Source: Terfezia claveryi (Eukaryota > Ascomycota > Pezizomycetes > Pezizales > Pezizaceae). From it: a stretch of DNA of 17,150 bases. Below the pieces are notes generated by a model, which had not been told where the DNA came from, ran no database searches, and was given only the letters and a program-made list of their open reading frames with translations. The stretch covers positions 1 to 17,150 of the forward strand of contig WHUX01000614.1 of the NCBI GenBank assembly GCA_015179025.1, in the 5' to 3' direction. The translations under genes were made by a program, and so were the position numbers. Shown piece after piece: positions 8,997 through 17,150 of this stretch. Every line of letters begins with the position of its first letter. Position 1 is the first letter of the stretch.

Positions 8997-9055
8997 GAGT
9001 CAGACCCGAACCAATTGCTTTGAAGGCAATTATCCTACCGTTCGACCATCGAAGC
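8997..9055 (-). pseudogene. tRNA-Gly-derived copy 6 with TTC anticodon, 3' truncated
   Basis: 59 nt. The 5' acceptor strand, D-arm (TCGAACGGTAGGA) and full anticodon stem ATTGC/GCAAT are present. The loop is CTTCAAA, so positions 34-36 read TTC (Glu type) instead of TCC. It ends within the T-arm (GGTCTGACTC) and lacks the 3' acceptor strand, so it cannot form a mature tRNA as it stands. Confidence 0.75.
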
Positions 9056-9618
9056 TTGGTTTGATATTTCATTCATCATGTATAAGTATATAAACGGTAC
9101 CGGTATGTGTTAGCCGGCTGAAACCTACAACTTGGACTTTCTTCTACCTGTTAACTGCTGCTGTCTAATAACGCCCTGGCCATTCCCCACCATTGGCCAG
9201 CCATTAAACTAGCAGCTCCCCCCTGTTGTCGCCACTTTCTGGAGGGCATTTGATTTCACTGTGATTCTCATATCGTATTTCGTCCCATTTCGTCTGCTTC
9301 ATTTGCTTTTGTTAAAGATACAAGATAGAAGGTGGTTTGCTGAGATATATCCTTGGTGCCTCATTTGAGATCCAATTGATTCCTCATTAAACTTGTCACT
9401 CCTTAAGATCCCTCCTTAGGTGAAAGATAGGTTTTGAAGCAGACAAAGATCGATCACTCTCATTTTCAAATCCGGTACCACGCACATTGTTCAACATAAT
9501 CTAAAAACGGGGGCATCGACGCTGGAAGTTGGTTACTCAAAAATAATACGATAATTACTCTGTCTTGCAACGAGATATATTGACAGTTTGAGGGCAGCTT
9601 TCTTGCCTTTAGGGGGGA
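9056..9618. other. Intergenic region upstream of the LIM-head gene
   Basis: Starts with the second flank type of the tRNA array (TATAAACGG near 9089). The rest is AT-balanced without conserved frames and presumably includes the promoter and leader of the gene at 9619. Confidence 0.55.
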
Positions 9619-10021
9619 ATGATTGAGATGCGAAGCACATTCAGTCTTCTGGGCACAATCAAGTGTTCCACTTGTGGTATTGATGTCGATATAGCTGAAC
9701 CTGGGGACCACGTTTGCGCACCTCAGAAAGGTCAGGGACTCATCTCAACAAAAGGGGAAGGAAGAATATTAACGCCAAACAGAAGAGGAGCCTATTCTGC
9801 TACAGATAAAAACAGCAGCCGCATTCCAGCTGCTACAGAAGAAACCAGCAGCCGCATCCCAGGACTCATCACGGCAGGGCAAACACGCGCTACCTCCGAT
9901 TGACTCAGGTACTGCAAGTGAGTTCCTGTCATGGTCTTTGTGGTCAACTCGGTATACTAACTGATCTGCAGATCGGTCTTTTGTAGGGCGGGAAGAGCCG
10001 ACTCCACCAGAGAGATCATGA
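9619..10021 (+). CDS. Small three-exon gene resembling the N-terminus of fungal LIM-domain proteins (LIM domains absent)
   Basis: Exons 9619-9730, 9783-9917, 9972-10021; introns GTCAGG..AAACAG (52 nt, TTAAC branch) and GTGAGT..CTGCAG (54 nt, ACTAAC branch). Splicing gives an uninterrupted 98-aa protein; without the first splice the frame stops at 9901. Residues about 10-35 (TIKCSTCGIDVDIAEPGDHV, then C) form a CxxC...HxC zinc knuckle. The C-terminal part has LPPIDSGTA-NRSF followed by a Pro-rich end. From memory, Pezizomycotina LIM proteins (paxillin-like) start with this knuckle and later carry a similar PPxxD...ANRxF segment before their LIM domains. Here a TGA stop and then a convergent gene follow, so no LIM domain is encoded. 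It is either a 5' gene fragment that stayed open or a short paralogue. The assignment is a family resemblance only. Confidence 0.55.
9797..9862 (+). repeat. 33-nt in-frame tandem duplication
   Basis: Units 9797-9829 and 9830-9862 both begin CTGCTACAGA and end with CAG, differing at few positions. In the spliced frame they encode LLQIKTAAAFQ and LLQKKPAAASQ. Confidence 0.85.
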
Positions 10022-10110
10022 GTCTAAATAAGTATGTTCCCTCCGATAGTCGCTACTTCATCGTGAAACTCTTCATCGTAAATAACTACCCAATCCCCTA
10101 ATTCACCTTC

Positions 10111-11377
10111 CTAACCTCCTTCCTCACTACCCTCCTTCCTCTTCACTTCCTTCTCCCCCTCCTCCTCTGGCCCCCCTTTCTCCGTCCACTTCCCCACTTT
10201 TGCCAACACTACTCCAATCGCAGCCAACTTTCCATCCCCCGCACGAGCCGGACTCCCCCTTTCATCTACATAAAACAGCTTCTCCACCATCTTCCCCCGC
10301 TTCTCATCCCACCCTCTCCAGACTAAATTCGCGCAGCCCGCAAGCCGGGACTCTCGTCGTAGCTGCCCCACAGGGAGGGTGTGCTGGGTTGGATGACCGA
10401 GGAGGCGGATTGTAATAAGGGAGAGGGGAGTGGCGGGGGGGTGATTGAGGAAGCGTAGGAGGTAGCGGGGGAGTGCCGGGCGTAAGGGGGAAGGTGCAGG
10501 TGCAAGTGGGTGACGTAAGGTGGGCTATATGTGTAGGGGATTAGTACGTATTTTTCTTTTGGTTGGGGGATTGGGGTTAATTGGGAGGGGGCCCGCTACC
10601 TAAAGTACTGCATCACCAGAAAGGGAATAGACCCCATAACCGCAACGCCCACAGCAGCGAGTATTCCCGCCGTCTTCGCCGGTATTGCAATTTCTCTATC
10701 CCCCACTCCCGGAGCCCATGTTGGGAGTTTTATTGCAACCATCTCTCTCCTCAGATTCTCCTCCTTCTCCTCCTTTACCACTGCTACCTCATTCTCTCCT
10801 CATTCTTAGCTGCCGCTGCCCGCTCCCCAGCCCCAGGATCCACAATCTTCCAGTACCATGCTGGCGCAATCACCCCTGCCGAAAATGCTGCTACAAAAAA
10901 CGTGCACAGTTTAATACACGCCAGCCAGACGGTGCGCCTGCCAGCGTAGTAGATCAGCAAGCGGGGTGGGTATGTCGATGTAGAGCCGACTACCTTTCCT
11001 ATATAAAAATCTTTCAATCAGTATACCATCGAACTCTAGATATGGGGAGATTGAGGAGCAGGGGTGAAACCGTCTTTATCTCCAGGTGTAGATCCAGGTG
11101 TAGAGGTAAATGGACGCTATAGCTCCCTGGGGTATTTGTGGGGATTATGGAGCTTCAGATTTCGACCAGAAGAGCCGGGCGGAGGGGTTTGCAAAGGACA
11201 ACTTGGGCTCATAGTGAGAAGCGGGGCGAATGTGGTTCTTGCGGTTGGATGTGGAGATGTAGCGAGGCATCGGGCTCGGAAGTGTGTCACGCATGCAAGG
11301 GGCTTCCATGTCGGTTGGGGTCGCGGGAAGGGTGTGAGGTTGGTGGTGTGTCTGAGAAGGGCACGCGGTCGCAGCAT
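10111..11377 (-). CDS. Uncharacterised two-TM protein, probably mitochondrial; four exons, one frameshift
   Basis: Exons (minus): 11377-11167, 10998-10788, 10695-10600, 10524-10111; introns of 168, 92 and 75 nt with GT..AG ends. Intron 1 has a weak GTCGAA donor and is the least certain. ATG at 11377 opens an Arg-rich leader (MLRPRALLRHTTNLTPFPRP...RARCLATSP) typical of matrix targeting. Next come YPPRLLIYYAGRRTVW, TM1 (CTFFVAAFSAGVIAPAWYW), TM2 (ILAAVGVAVMGSIPFLVM), then SPPYVTHLHLHLPPYARHSP and a soluble C-terminus with an acidic/basic tail. I recall fungal proteins of unknown function with this TM-TM-VHLxLPxxAR layout but cannot name them. The frame breaks in a G7 run (10435-10441); one more base gives 310 aa and the total becomes a multiple of three. 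The stop is 90 nt from the convergent neighbour. Confidence 0.62.
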
Positions 11378-11632
11378 GGTTGCAATTGACTTTGAGGCTC
11401 AAGTGAAAATTTCTGACAGCAAGTAAGTACAAACAAACGCTTCCGCTATCACGAATTAGGTACTAGACAATAACGAGAACTTGAATTGTACATCGACGGT
11501 GAATTGGTATATTTTCTCCATCCAAGGTTTGAAGTAAACCGCATACAGAATGGGATCCCTATCGTAAATCCACATCGAATAAATTCGCTGCTCACTCTCA
11601 CCCTGCTTTCACAGACTAGACAAGCTATTGAA
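11378..11632. other. Short intergenic region between two minus-strand genes
   Basis: 255 nt between the FKBP stop and the start of the membrane-protein gene. It must hold the 3' end of the former and the promoter of the latter; no motif stands out. Confidence 0.6.
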
Positions 11633-12166
11633 TTACAAGTCCTCATGGCCGCTGCCATCTATTGAAACCAACTCCGTCTCAAAGATCAAAGTCGCCTTAG
11701 GTGGGATCACTGGTGGCCTTCCATTTTCGCCGTAGGCATACTGGTAGGGGATGGTGAGCTTCCTCTTCTCGCCGACACACATGTCTAGAAGACCTTCGTC
11801 CCAACCTATTACCAATGGCTCGTTAGACCCCATTCTGTCTGGATTTAAAAAAATATATTATAGCTTACCCTTGATGACTCGTCCTTGACCAAGAATGAAC
11901 GTGAACGGTTGGCCTCGGTCATAGCTAGCATCAAACTTAGAGCCGTCAGACTCGAGGGTACCTCGATAGTGAACCCCAATAGTGTTGCCTTTTCGAGTCT
12001 TTCGCTCTAAGGATTAAATGTCAGCAAGATCCAACAAAGAGTTTGCAATCGGTCAAGGAAGCTACCCACCACAAGGAATCTCTAGAGTCTTCTCAATCTT
12101 GAGCTCATCGGCTGCGACAAGGCCGAGGAAAAGCAAGGAGGCAACAGAGGCGATCTTGAAGTGCAT
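11633..12166 (-). CDS. FPR2: ER-luminal FKBP-type peptidyl-prolyl cis-trans isomerase (FKBP2/FKBP13 class)
   Basis: Catalyses cis-trans isomerisation at proline during folding in the endoplasmic reticulum. Exons (minus): 12166-12070, 12006-11869, 11805-11633; introns 12069-12007 and 11868-11806 with GT..AG ends. The 135-aa product matches the family length. The N-terminus [20 protein letters not shown] is a clear signal peptide, followed by [13 protein letters not shown]. The FKBP core has the usual drug/active-site residues: HYRGTL (Tyr), [10 protein letters not shown] (Phe-Asp), PFTF (Phe), GRVIKGWDEGLL (Val-Ile, Trp), YAYGENG (Tyr) and LIFETELV (Phe). It ends in HEDL, a variant of the HDEL retention signal. 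No frame problem is seen; this is the cleanest gene in the window. Confidence 0.96.
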
Positions 12167-14680
12167 CGCTGTTTATTATTGCTGTACTGTGCGTAAATGT
12201 GATGTCCGTTCTTCCATCAACTGCCACAGGGTTGCGAGCTTTACTTAAGCTCGCAGTCACACGCAACAGTGCCGCAAAGGCCAGATCTCACATGGCGGCG
12301 ACTTTTCCTGTAGGTACTGCGTCGGCAAGGGGCCACCCACCTGAAATAATATGGGGTGTCTAAGGTTTTCAACGTTTAAATTATCCAAGATCGACGACAA
12401 ATAGAACAACTGACGAAAAAAGATCGCCGTTAATGCCCCTTGCATGGTCGTCACTCTGATAAACAAGTTCACGGGCTTGCTTCCATCACCATCACTCTTC
12501 TCACACGCAATGCACCCAGTAGATCAAGCAAGAGCTGTACGGAGTGTGTGTATGTAATAAGGCCCAGCGCCCACCAGGCTCCAACGCTATTCTCAAACCG
12601 GGTATACAATCTAGAAACTCCATGCTTAGGGGCCTGACAAGCTGGCAAAGCCATGCTAAACTTCGTATGCAGAGTACATAGATAAGTAATATATGCTCTC
12701 CCCACATGACAAGTTCATGCATCGGCGATCTTCGGGACGAGGAGGAGGCAAAGGAGAGGCGAGAGAGAAGAACTTGCGAGACAGCTAACCGAGTACCGTT
12801 GTCCGCTCGCATGTCGGAGGACAATGGATACTAACTAGACGCCGTGCTATTACCATTGACAAAGTAATTAGAAGAAAGGGTTTTATTACCATTGACATTA
12901 TAGAAGAAAGGTTGAGGAGATTCAATAACACCCCGAAATGAAATCATTGGATGGGATACCCTCATGAGCCATGCAGTTGCCCTGGCAGATCTTCGTTTTC
13001 AATACCCCTCTTCTCGTTTCTTCAGGGGAAAACGGGTCTTTAGAGGAGGGGGTTGCCGCTACTTACGGTATACCGTATGTACGTATCTACATGCAAGTAG
13101 GAGACAAAAAAGTAGATTGCTGCTTATTTATATGGACCCTGTCTGTAGCCTTAACGGAAAGCAATGGCTCCACGTGCTTATTACCTGTCTGGCACAAAAG
13201 CTGTTAATTATTAGGGTCGCATCTGCTCGAATCACATAGTCCCGAGACTCGAATAATCCATATTTGGTGGGTGGAAACCTCAAGGCGGACAGGAAGGAAC
13301 AATTGACGGTGATCTGATCCGAAAATCTAAAGGCGATAAGGGTGCCCCGTGTCGTAATCTTCCACACTCTAATCCCGGAGAAAAGTAGTCCATTGACATG
13401 CGCAGTCCTATTCATTCCCATTGACAAGTACATAGTCTTATTCATGGACATCCATTGACAGTTTCTTCCAGACATAAATACTTACTTCAGTAGAGTAGGT
13501 AGGCCTATCATTTGTCTTGAAGGTAGCGTGATAGTAGTAGCGTGACGCAGAACTGCGGTTGAAACTGCCCTCGAACTCTGCTGGATCTGCAGCCATTCTA
13601 GATCTGTGCCATTGTCCACCGCCGTGATATCTATTCTCCGTGAGATGCTAAATCCGCTAGCTGTATCAATAGACTCGAGCATAGCAGCGGAAGCAAAAGC
13701 TCGTCTCCCGCCGTTAATTTGAGTTGGCTGCAGCTCTTGCAGGCAGCTATAAAGTTAAAGCACAAGTCTCCTGGCCTCCAGCCATTACGGCAAACATTGA
13801 AAGTTTCCTGCAGTACCTGTTCGTCTCGTCGCTCAGCTCTGGAGACTCTCTTTCCTCTGCACCCAGTACACCCATCTCCCTTTCCTCCACTGCTTCACTT
13901 CGTTCACTCCCTTTTGAACAGTAGGTCCCTTCCTCCCTCTCAGCCTCGGACTGGTACTTCCTCAAGCACAAACTCACCTTTGATTCGAGATCACTGCCAT
14001 TTAGCGAAAGTGCAGCCAGCTGAGTGAAACGAAACGTTCTTCAACGGCCTGCACTGCACGACAAACTGTCTTTTACCGCTGCTCTGTAAGTTCTGCTACG
14101 TTTCAAATTTATCGCTCTATCGTCCGCCGACGGCTCGCAGTAATAACTTTGACACTGACACTTGACGTTGCGTGTGGAGACAAGCGTAGGTACCGGTACC
14201 GTTACAATTCAAAAGATCGAAAAAAAAAAAAAAAAATCCATTTAGTTCTTTACCTTACCCCCCTTCCTCCGGGAGTTCTGCCCCTAACCTACCGCACCAA
14301 CTTCCGACAACTCACACTGCACAACCCCCATTCCTCTTTCAACCTGTCCCCCACACCACAGGTACTTTCTGCTCCGTACTTACCTCTCCTCAACCCTGCC
14401 TTTTATTCCCACTTGATAATACATAATCCACATTCTCTTCACCCTTGCCTGACACACGCTGTCGAGTCTGCGAAATCAATTCAGCTGTTTGCTTCTCGTG
14501 TAGAGCCTTGCCTGCCCTAGCGAACGCACAACAAAAAAGATCCGATAATTTCGCTGGGGGCATTCTGCTCAACGATGGACCCAATAATACAGCCAAAAAT
14601 GCCTAGTTCAGGCCTCAATCACATTGTTTGCATCCCTTCTCTTCAGTAAATTTATTATATTTTCTAGAGAAATTAAATTA
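12167..14680. other. Long intergenic region and USP leader, no gene recognised
   Basis: Upstream of both the FKBP gene (minus) and the USP gene (plus). No open frame shows a known domain. It holds five CATTGACA motifs (12848-13460), a 14-bp palindrome at 13064-13077, GGTACCGGTACC at 14189-14200, an A17 tract near 14220 and a pyrimidine-rich stretch (14245-14460) like a fungal promoter/leader before the USP ATG. Frames at 13719-14027 and 14149-14520 are Ser/Pro/Leu-rich products of that pyrimidine bias. Confidence 0.6.
12848..13460. repeat. Dispersed CCATTGACA repeats in two clusters
   Basis: ATTACCATTGACA occurs at 12848 and 12885, each followed by TAGAAGAAAGG (37-nt spacing). CCATTGACA recurs at 13390, 13418 and 13452, with GTCcTATTCAT/GTCTTATTCAT between the first two pairs. 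Both clusters look like imperfect tandem duplications sharing one core. Confidence 0.7.
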
Positions 14681-17150
14681 ATGTATTCACATGGTACAGG
14701 ACACTCATTCCTCGAACGACTGTATGATAAACTCTCAGAAGATGGTCCATCCTTTGCCCACTCTGGCCTCGTCTCTCCATCTCCTTCACCATCTACATCT
14801 GGCGAAGCAGATGAAGCCCTTGAACCGGTTCCGCAGACCTGTTCATTGAGCCCAGAACTCACTTCTCCAAGGAAGCGGACTGCAGAGCACGCCGATTTGA
14901 ATGAGGAAGACGACGGAGTACATAAAAGGCCTAGGAACGAAGTTCAGGCCATGACCCCAAAGGCCATGACTCCAGACTCTCAGATTTCCTCTTCAGCAAC
15001 CACGGCGGAAAGGACTGCATCGGCATCGCCGCAAACACCCAAGAAGCTTCGGCTCTTCACTAAAGAATCTGCACCGCCGCAAACACCCAAGAAGGTTCGG
15101 CTCATCACCAAAATCTGCACCACTGAGCGATAAGAAACCTCAATCACCTACACAGAAATTTTCGCCGCAAGGTACCGATAAGAATCTCAAGAAGGACATC
15201 AGGGAGAAAGTGCCGAAAAGTACATTTGACGAGCTATCAAGGAAAAGAAAGGTCAGACAGGAAGAAGAATTTAACGGGAAGCCAAAAAAGAGAAGTTCAG
15301 ACGGGGAGAGGATCTTAACGAGCAAGTAAGGAACAGGATAGTCAGACAAGAAGAAGAGGGCGACAAGCAGCAGAGAAGAGGGGTTAGATGGGAAGAAGAC
15401 TTAAAGCCTGTTGAATTCAAAAATAAAGTTAGCGATGGAGCTGTGTCTAGGGACACACAAAAAAAGGGAAAGACAGAGTCAATTACAGAAATCGAAAAAC
15501 GAGCGCGTGGTAAACTGTACAAGAGAATCACGAAGGGGAGAAAAGACGCACCAGGCTCTCTAGCTGCTAGGCTTAAAGCAAAGGGTACTTATATTGACCC
15601 AAGCACAACTTCTGAAACGGATGATAATATCAAGCTCAAGAAGAAACCGACAACTCGAAGCGAAAGGGTTGATAAAAGCCCCCAACAGCAGTGTTCTCAA
15701 ATAACTTCTGCTAAGGCAGAGAATAACCCAGCGACAGCAGGACCTTCTCTTGTTATCGAGAGTACGCCTGTATATGACGAAATTGAGCCAGTTTATTTCA
15801 AGCGAGATGGTGTTGTCGGGCTCACTAACCTTGGGAATACATGCTTCGCCAATACTGTCATTCAAGCCCTGTGTAATACACCAGCTTTCAGAGACCTTCT
15901 TATGAAGACCCAATACTCCTGGTCAACCAAGAAGGACAGAAATACGAATCATATACGTAAAAATCCTTCTAATGCACCCATGGGAAGAAATACGAGAAGG
16001 GCTGCACATATAGCGAAAGAGAAAGACAAAAAACCGGCACCTGCGGATGAGTAAGTCTCTTTAATTTTGTTAATGTTATTTCGTGCTAACAAATATATCT
16101 CAGGAGTCTGTGCGCTGAGCTTGGGGACCTCTTTCATGTCATGACTTATGACAGGGCAGACTTGAAGCCCTCAAAACCATCAAAACGTTCTGAGGGGGCT
16201 GTGGTGTCTCCACGTGAATTCTATGAATCCGTTATAGCTCTGTTAAAATTTGAGCCTAATGAGCAGCATGATGCACAGGAGTTTTTGCAGCTTGCTCTTC
16301 AGAGGATGAGTAAAGAGCTGGCGCTGGAAAAGGTGGGGAAGTTTGGTCAGCTAGGTGCAATTGAGAAGGAAGTATCAGGGGTATCTCCAGTTCAGACATT
16401 GTTTGGGGGGGAATATATCAACAAAGTTTGTTCCATGGCACTCATCTAAACCGATCCATACTGATCCTTCCACAGAATCAATGCAACGGTTGTCCATACT
16501 CAACTACCGACTCGGCAAAGCCAGAAGACTTTCTCTGTTTGAGCTTGGGAATTCCCACAGCTTCAGAGGAACAGGGTACTGTAGGGGGACGTAAGTTTAC
16601 TAGATCTAAGCCGGTTAAAAGAGCCATCACTCTCGAATCTTGCCTGGAGCACTTCGTGAGCCCAGAGCTTGTACACTCCGGTGGTAGTTCAAGCAAGGCA
16701 CCTTTCTGCTCGACTTGCGGACCAAGAGAGGGCATCACTAAAACTTTGAAACTATCAAAGTGTTCTCAATATCTTTGTGTTCAGCTCAAAAGGTTCCAAT
16801 GGGGACCTAGAGGAGACTATAAAGATACTACCATCGTGAAACCGCCTATCGGAAAACTAGACCTAGGTCCATACATGACCGAAGATAGTGGTGTTACAAA
16901 CACCAGCTATGACTTGCATACAGTTATCGTCCATGCGGGATAGGTAAGCTATCTAGCTATGTGTTAGACAAATGTTTCGTTGCTGACAGTCGAATAGTTG
17001 CAGTAGCGGTCATTACATTGCGTACACTAAGACACACGACGGCACCTGGTGGAAAATGAACGATGACAAAAGTAGCATTGTGTCTACAGAAGAGGTTGTG
17101 AACTCACAGGCCTATATGATGTTCTTTTCACGTAACGATGCGAATACCGA
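14681..17150 (+). CDS. Ubiquitin-specific protease (UBP/USP, peptidase C19), 3' end outside the window
   Basis: Deubiquitinating cysteine protease. Proposed exons: 14681-15094, 15156-15325, 15376-16050, 16104-16425, 16476-16943, 16998 onward. Introns 16051-16103 (GTAAGT, GCTAAC) and 16426-16475 (TACTGAT, CACAG) are secure; the two before 15376 are tentative. The first about 300 residues are Ser/Lys/Glu-rich and disordered-looking, with two PQTPKK repeats. The catalytic domain starts at VYFKRDGVVGLTNLGNTCFA (Cys codon 15842). It continues with EQHDAQEFLQ, two zinc-ribbon pairs (QCNGC, FCSTCG), SQYLCVQLKRFQW, CSSGHYIAYTK (His codon 17011) and TWWKMNDDKSS (Asn/Asp box). Just before the last intron the frame runs into TAG (16941) and phase fails by one base at GGG 16937-16939. 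I do not recognise which USP subfamily this is. Confidence 0.93.
15031..15124 (+). repeat. 48-nt tandem duplication in the USP N-terminal region, second unit 2 nt shorter
   Basis: Unit 1 (15031-15078) and unit 2 (15079-15124) both start GCAAACACCCAAGAAG and encode the PQTPKK motif. Unit 2 lacks two bases in the ACTAAAGAATCT stretch and changes GCTTCGG to GGTTCGG, which creates a GT. Confidence 0.85.

Noticed and set aside
8034..9055. SINE family derived from tRNA-Gly
   Set aside because: Within the window I see no non-tRNA body or A-tail common to all copies and no target-site duplications; local tandem duplication explains the pattern better. A genome search could revive the idea.
9731..9903. 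Frameshift in the LIM-head gene
   Set aside because: An intron at 9731-9782 with TTAAC branch and AAACAG acceptor restores frame exactly, so no indel is needed.
11064..11426. 120-codon plus-strand frame
   Set aside because: Shadow of the leader exon and intron of the minus-strand membrane-protein gene.
13064..13077. 14-bp perfect palindrome TACGGTATACCGTA
   Set aside because: Could be a dimeric binding site, but one isolated palindrome in 17 kb is not strong evidence.
14149..14520. 123-codon frame upstream of USP
   Set aside because: Starts in an A-run and follows the pyrimidine-rich leader; no recognisable protein.

Overview
The window looks like nuclear DNA of a filamentous ascomycete (Pezizomycotina-like). 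The genes carry many short introns (46-178 nt) with GTAAGT/GTATGG-type donors, CTAAC/CTGAC branch points close to the acceptor, and pyrimidine-rich leaders. The protein families (mitochondrial TyrRS, fungal Sip1-type GH36, ER FKBP, LIM-protein head) fit that group. The species cannot be named from sequence alone.

Layout. (1) 31-1947, minus: mitochondrial tyrosyl-tRNA synthetase, four exons. (2) 1948-3981: about 2 kb without a recognisable gene. (3) 3982-7007, plus: raffinose synthase/Sip1-type GH36 protein in nine exons, the first only 4 coding nt long. (4) 7008-8033: microsatellites and A/G homopolymers. (5) 8034-9055, minus: one complete tRNA-Gly(TCC)-like gene followed by five decayed or truncated copies with related flanks. 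(6) 9619-10021, plus: a small three-exon gene resembling only the N-terminus of fungal LIM-domain proteins, tail-to-tail with (7) 10111-11377, minus: an uncharacterised two-TM, probably mitochondrial protein. (8) 11633-12166, minus: secreted/ER FKBP2-type prolyl isomerase ending in HEDL. (9) 12167-14680: long intergenic/leader region with small CATTGACA repeats. (10) 14681-17150, plus: ubiquitin-specific protease, cut by the window end.

No operon logic applies. The genes are unrelated housekeeping or metabolic functions, and I see no multi-gene novel system. The most interesting items are the tRNA-Gly decay array (one truncated copy carries a Glu-type TTC anticodon), the LIM-head-only gene with intact splicing, and the start codon isolated on a 4-nt coding exon.

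Seven one-base reading-frame breaks occur in four otherwise well-conserved genes (TyrRS, GH36 x4, the mitochondrial membrane protein, USP). Six of the seven lie at runs of three or more G/C. This looks more like consensus error in homopolymers than independent pseudogenisation, but reads are needed to decide. Exon coordinates below were worked out by hand from splice consensus, phase and family conservation.
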